This document shows, piece by piece, positions 60,214 through 64,000 of a stretch of DNA of 64,000 bases. The notes under the pieces were generated by a model. That model ran no database searches. It was not told the DNA's origin and was given only the letters and a program-made list of their open reading frames with translations. Numbering within the stretch: position 1 is the stretch's first letter; each line of letters begins with the position of its first letter. A program made the position numbers and the translations under genes. Origin of the DNA: Mauremys mutica (lineage: Eukaryota; Chordata; Testudines; Geoemydidae); assembly GCF_020497125.1 (NCBI RefSeq), contig NC_059079.1:16759553-16823552 (forward strand), read 5' to 3'.

Positions 60214-61122
60214 ATTTATACGATGATTTGCTAATGGTTGGATAGTTGCACATTGGGTTACATTTTGCACTGACTTATGATCCATGCAACCTCACTGGTG
60301 TAAATCCACAAGGTAGGTCAAAGAGAATTTGGCCTGCTGTGTCTGGGTGCTGGTTGTTTTGCCTGAATTTCATGGTACACATAGCCGTGTCAGCGTGGAC
60401 AGCCAAGGCCAATCCATGACTTTGCATTTCTTAGTGAGATGAATCATTGCTCGTCCCTTTTATTGCTTTTTGGGGGGGCAGGGGGCTTATTCCCCCCACC
60501 CACAAATACACACTTGTTTCCATAGGGGGATGAAAGATGCACAAGGGGAAAGACAAGCCCAAAGAATGTCAGCACCCCATCTTACTCAAGCCCACTGGAA
60601 GCTCCTTGATGAGAAATGTGGAGACTTTTGCGGGGGGGAGTGTACCTGGGTGCAGGGAAAGCAGACCTGGGAAGTGGCCACTCTACACAGAATAATTTCC
60701 TTCCAGACATGCATAAATCCTGGCAGAATATCCCACTGCTTACCACAGCCTTTCCCCCCTGCTTTTCCCAATGCTGTGTCTTCTATCCTCTTTCTTTGAA
60801 AAGGCACAGATGTGACCAGGAAGCCAGTGATAGCATAGTGCTACCACCTGTCTGTGTCTGGAGGGTGGGATACTCAAAGTAGCATGAATGGACTGTGCAG
60901 GTGCCCAGATACCAAGATTATGGGCACTTACAATAAACAGGATACCATCCCTTAGACTCACTTTTTTTCACAGTGCTCACAAGAAATGACAAAAGTATAA
61001 TTATTTAAACAACAAAACATTCTCACTGAGCCATGCTAATGCGCTCCTACCTAAATATTGACTCAAGTAACCTTCCTTCTTCCCCACTCCATCCCCTCAC
61101 TTTAGTTTGCTACCCTCGCCGT

Positions 61123-61376
61123 GTATGTCTGTCTACACTACAGCTTGTGTGGGCATAACTTATGTCACTCCGCGGGATGTGAATAAATCCCCGCCCCCAC
61201 CCCCGCAGGGAACGACATAAGTTACAACAACATAAGCACCGGTGTGGACAGTGCTATGTCGGTGAGAGAGCCTCTCCTGCTGATACAGCTACCGCCTCTC
61301 ACTCATGGGGGGCTGGAATAATTAAGCCAACGGGAGAGTTTAGAGCAACTTCTACTGCAGCCGTGCCATTACAAGC
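61123..61376. repeat. Interspersed repeat with TGTCTACACTACAG start
   Basis: It shares TGTCTACACTAC and the GCCTCTCCTGCTGATACAGC layout with the 14411 and 15153 copies. An internal inverted ACTTATGTC/GACATAAGT pair is present. Confidence 0.45.
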
Positions 61377-61395
61377 CGCAACTGAGACTGGGGCT

Positions 61396-61585
61396 GCATT
61401 GTGCTAGGTACTATACAAATAATCCCTGCCCTCTAAACAGATAAGACAGACAAAGGGAGCATTATCATCTCCATCTGACAGATGGGAAACTGAGGCACAG
61501 AGAGGCCAAGTGATTTGCCCAAGGTCACAAAGGGACTTTGTGGGAAAGCTAGGAATTAAACAGTCTCCTGAGTCCCAGTTCAAGA
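61396..61585 (-). mobile_element. MIR-like (CORE) SINE relic
   Basis: GGGAAACTGAGGCACAGAGA, GTGATTTGCCCAAGGTCACA and the GTGCTAGGTACTATACAA start are reverse MIR-type motifs. Confidence 0.6.
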
Positions 61586-62036
61586 CTATCCTTCCTCTCT
61601 CTAAAATGAGCTGAAAGACTATGAAAGGCAGGAACCATGCTTTTGTATTTGATTGTGAAGAGTCCAGTAGTATTTTGGGCACTGTAAAAACAATGATGGG
61701 TAAGACAGGAGGACACATCCACTGTCTCCTGTGTAGGTGGGAAAACCCTCCTCCAGAAGGGATGACACTGCAAAAACATGGGAAGTTAAATCTTGCGGAG
61801 ACTTTGCCTCTGCTGTGGGGCAGGATCCTGGTTAGTGTTTTTATTTGGAGGGTAGGAGCTATTTAGAATCAGGATGATATTCTCCGCCAACTCTGAAGTA
61901 ATTCAAATGTTCATCTTAAACAACTTCAGTATCTCTTTAAATATGAAACCATTTATAACACTTTAACATTACGGCACAACCTGGCAAGCCTTGAAACCTC
62001 ATTAACATTTAGTAGCTCCTTTGGTGTTCTCTTTCC

Positions 62037-62880
62037 AATCACAGAAATGTAGGGCTGGAAGGGACCTCAGGAGGTACATCTAGTTTAGTGGCTCTCAACC
62101 TTTCCGGGCTCAGGACCCGTTTGTAAATGTTTATGGTGGGCTGCAACCCAGTAAATAGTCTGGGGGTGGAGGCCTGGGGTGGTTTTGGTCAGGTCCTGCC
62201 CCACCAAGGGGGTTGGGTCCTGCCCAGCACTCACCCCACAGTCGCGGCTCCTGTGCTGTGGGGCTGGCTTTCCACTCCGGATGTGGCTACCTCGGGGTTG
62301 CAGCGCCACTCAGATCTGGCCCCGCCTCCTTGACTGGACCATTTTGAGAGTGGAGCTGTGGCCTGACTCACAGGCTTGCAGTGCCACTCGCTCAAATCTG
62401 GCCTACCTGGACTCCCGTCATCATGACAGATGGGCCAAACCTGAGTGGCACTGGGACCCCAGGGGTTGCAGTGCCTGGAGCAGGGAGGGGAGCCCAGCCA
62501 GCCCCACGGGACAGGAGCCGCAGGAGCTGCCACATGACCCTTTGAAACATTCCGGTGACCCATGGGCTGAGAAACCCTTCTCTCATTCATCCCCCACACG
62601 AGTATACCTAGGCTACCCCTGACAAGTGTTTGTCCAACCTGGTCTCAAAAATCACCAATGATGGGGATTCCACAGCCTCCTTGGGTAACTTGTTCCAGTA
62701 CTTAACTTTCCTTAGAATTAGAAAGCTTTTCCTAATATCTAACGTAAATCTCCTTTGCTGCAAATTAAGTCAATTAGTTCTTGACCAACCCTTGATATAC
62801 ATGGAGAACAATCCCTGTAGCTCTCCACAGCAAGCGGTCACCTCCACCTGCTTGGCCCATCATTCAGTGAAGCCACTGGC
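62037..62880 (+). mobile_element. CR1 LINE 3' fragment interrupted by a hAT element
   Basis: The left piece GGGCTGGAAGGGACCTCAGG (62052) and the right piece from about 62600 (GGGGATTCCACAGCCTCC, TAGAAAGCTTTTCCTAATAT, CTTTGCTGCAAATTAAGTC) are contiguous in CR1. Bases 62085-62579 are inserted sequence. Confidence 0.65.
62085..62579. mobile_element. hAT (Charlie-like) element inside CR1
   Basis: The left end AGTGGCTCTCAACCTTTCC and degraded right end GGCTGAGAAACCCTT are inverted. No clear 8-bp duplication could be read. The GC-rich body gives chance ORFs on both strands. Confidence 0.55.
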
Positions 62881-63620
62881 CAGTTTCTATTCTGTCAAAA
62901 TGCCATACCATGAAAATGACACTGAAGTCACAGAGACTGATTCGTACCACCAGTAAATGAAATTGATAGGAGACTGATTACATGGCACAAACCATGGTAG
63001 TCAGAAATGCTGGGAAATAAAATACAGAAAAAACAAATCTGTACGTGACAAAATGAGGTTTTGGTTTACAATCACTAATTTGCTGAACAGTGACAGTGGA
63101 TTTTTTACCTCCTAAACCTGAATTGAGCAGTGTTCACTTTAAGGGCCTAATCTTGCTCCCATTAATTCTAGAGGTGCACGATTAAACCCTCAGGTACTAA
63201 TAAGTAATTTTTTACATTTTATTTTATAGATACGAGGACAGGGCAGACCTCAATAACCATTTCTGCATCACTATTAATAAAATTATTATAGATTATTCTT
63301 AAAGTTGGTTATTACAAATTTGCCCTTACCGTCACTGAATTTTAAGAGATACTTACACTTCTTGTCATAAACACAATGCTTGGAGAACACAATAGTTCAC
63401 AAGCTTATTTTTTAGTTGCTTAATGAAATGTTCAAGCTATTTAAGAAAATTCCTAGAAAATCTCTGCTTTCTGTCAACTAGTGACAGGGACCAAGTACCA
63501 AACAGGATGACATCTCCTTAGTCTTAAATCCATATTTATTACCTCTAAGTGTGTTTACAAAGATTCTGGGATGCAGCTTTATAACTTCTATTTTGTTTTA
63601 ACATTCTATACTATTAAAAC

Positions 63621-63751
63621 AACAAGGAGTCTGTTAGTTAAAGACTAACAGATTTATTTGGGCATAAGCTTTCATGGGTTTTTTACCCACAAAAGCTTAT
63701 GCCCAAATAAATCTGTTAGTCTTTAAGGTTCCACCAGACTCCTCGTTTTTG
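63621..63751. mobile_element. Penelope-like element tail in inverted duplication
   Basis: The right arm reads AAGCTTATGCCCAAATAAAT, CTGTTAGTCTTTAAGG, then GACTCCTCGTTTTTGTGGAT and ACAGACTAACACAGCTACCC, a common reptile repeat that I assign to Penelope-like elements from memory. The left arm (63638-63679) is its reverse complement, 40 of 42 paired with 63685-63726, separated by five T. The inverted similarity continues outward to 63621 and 63751. Confidence 0.55.
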
Positions 63752-64000
63752 TGGATACAGACTAACACAGCTACCCCCCATACTATTCTATACTATTTTA
63801 TTTTATACTATGTTTTGAAAGATGTCGATAAGTGTTAGTTATTGTGATTTGTGCTTTACATAGAATATCTAGTAGGTATCTTTAATTGCAAATTGTAAAT
63901 GTACTACAAATGGTAGGTCATAAAGCTTGACCAAATGGTTCCTAAAGGCAATTAACCAACACTTGTGTCTTCACAAAGAACAGGACCCTGCCCCCATCTC

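Larger units (their letters stand above)
48991..64000. other. Long 5' DOCK7 intron (at least 15 kb), repeat-dominated
   Basis: Holds, in order, a SINE, a 75-bp hairpin, Harbinger relics, a MIR-like relic, a second SINE type, an L2/CR1 reverse transcriptase relic, three hAT elements, one hAT inside a CR1, and a Penelope-like inverted tail. No DOCK7 exon was found in it. Confidence 0.7.

Noticed and set aside
63340..63375. Possible upstream DOCK7 exon (GTAAGT-like donor on the minus strand near 63350)
   Set aside because: The peptide does not resemble the expected N-terminal segment and no acceptor in phase was found.

Overview
The window is vertebrate, almost certainly turtle (Testudines; probably cryptodiran) genomic DNA. 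The clue is the repeat content: tRNA-derived SINEs of the chelonian Cry-I type (three copies, with the GATAGCTCAGTGGTTTGAGC head), CR1 and L2 LINE relics, many hAT-type elements with 8-bp target duplications, a PIF/Harbinger relic, and a Penelope-like tail. There is no prokaryotic, plasmid or phage content. Species and family names are inferred from remembered consensus sequences; no search was run.

Two genes are present. On the minus strand, 18 coding exons (48990 down to 469) encode roughly residues 49-811 of DOCK7, a Rac/Cdc42 guanine-nucleotide exchange factor. They run from just after the N-terminal tip, through the DOCK N-terminal region and the whole DHR-1 (C2-like) domain, into the start of the middle region. 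The first two coding exons and the C-terminal DHR-2 catalytic half lie outside the window. All 18 exons have GT/AG borders and keep a continuous reading frame.

On the plus strand, inside the 23.6-kb DOCK7 intron between 29305 and 5681, lies a complete seven-exon ANGPTL3 gene (ATG 16583, stop 24897-24899). It encodes 462 residues: signal peptide, lipase-inhibiting segment, coiled coil, linker and fibrinogen-like domain. This is the nested antisense arrangement known from mammals. A TATA-like box and an HNF1-like site lie just upstream, and an AATAAA follows the stop by about 350 bases.

Layout: 1-5681, DOCK7 exons for DHR-1 and beyond; 5682-16582, a repeat-rich intron with a GC-rich TA-flanked element, a solo LTR and a SINE mosaic; 16583-25260, ANGPTL3; 25260-29304, quiet intron; 29305-48990, the N-terminal DOCK7 exons; 48991-64000, one long DOCK7 intron with Harbinger, LINE, hAT and Penelope-like relics.

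The most interesting observation is a 204-base, exon-like open stretch on the DOCK7 strand at 20442-20645. It lies inside ANGPTL3 intron 4, has good splice sites on both sides, and is phase 2-2, exactly matching the DOCK7 intron that contains it. If used, it would insert 68 residues at the N-terminal edge of DHR-1 and would interleave exons of two opposite genes. Second is the turtle ANGPTL3 linker: both the convertase site (RAPR in human) and the neighbouring Thr226 glycosylation site are replaced.
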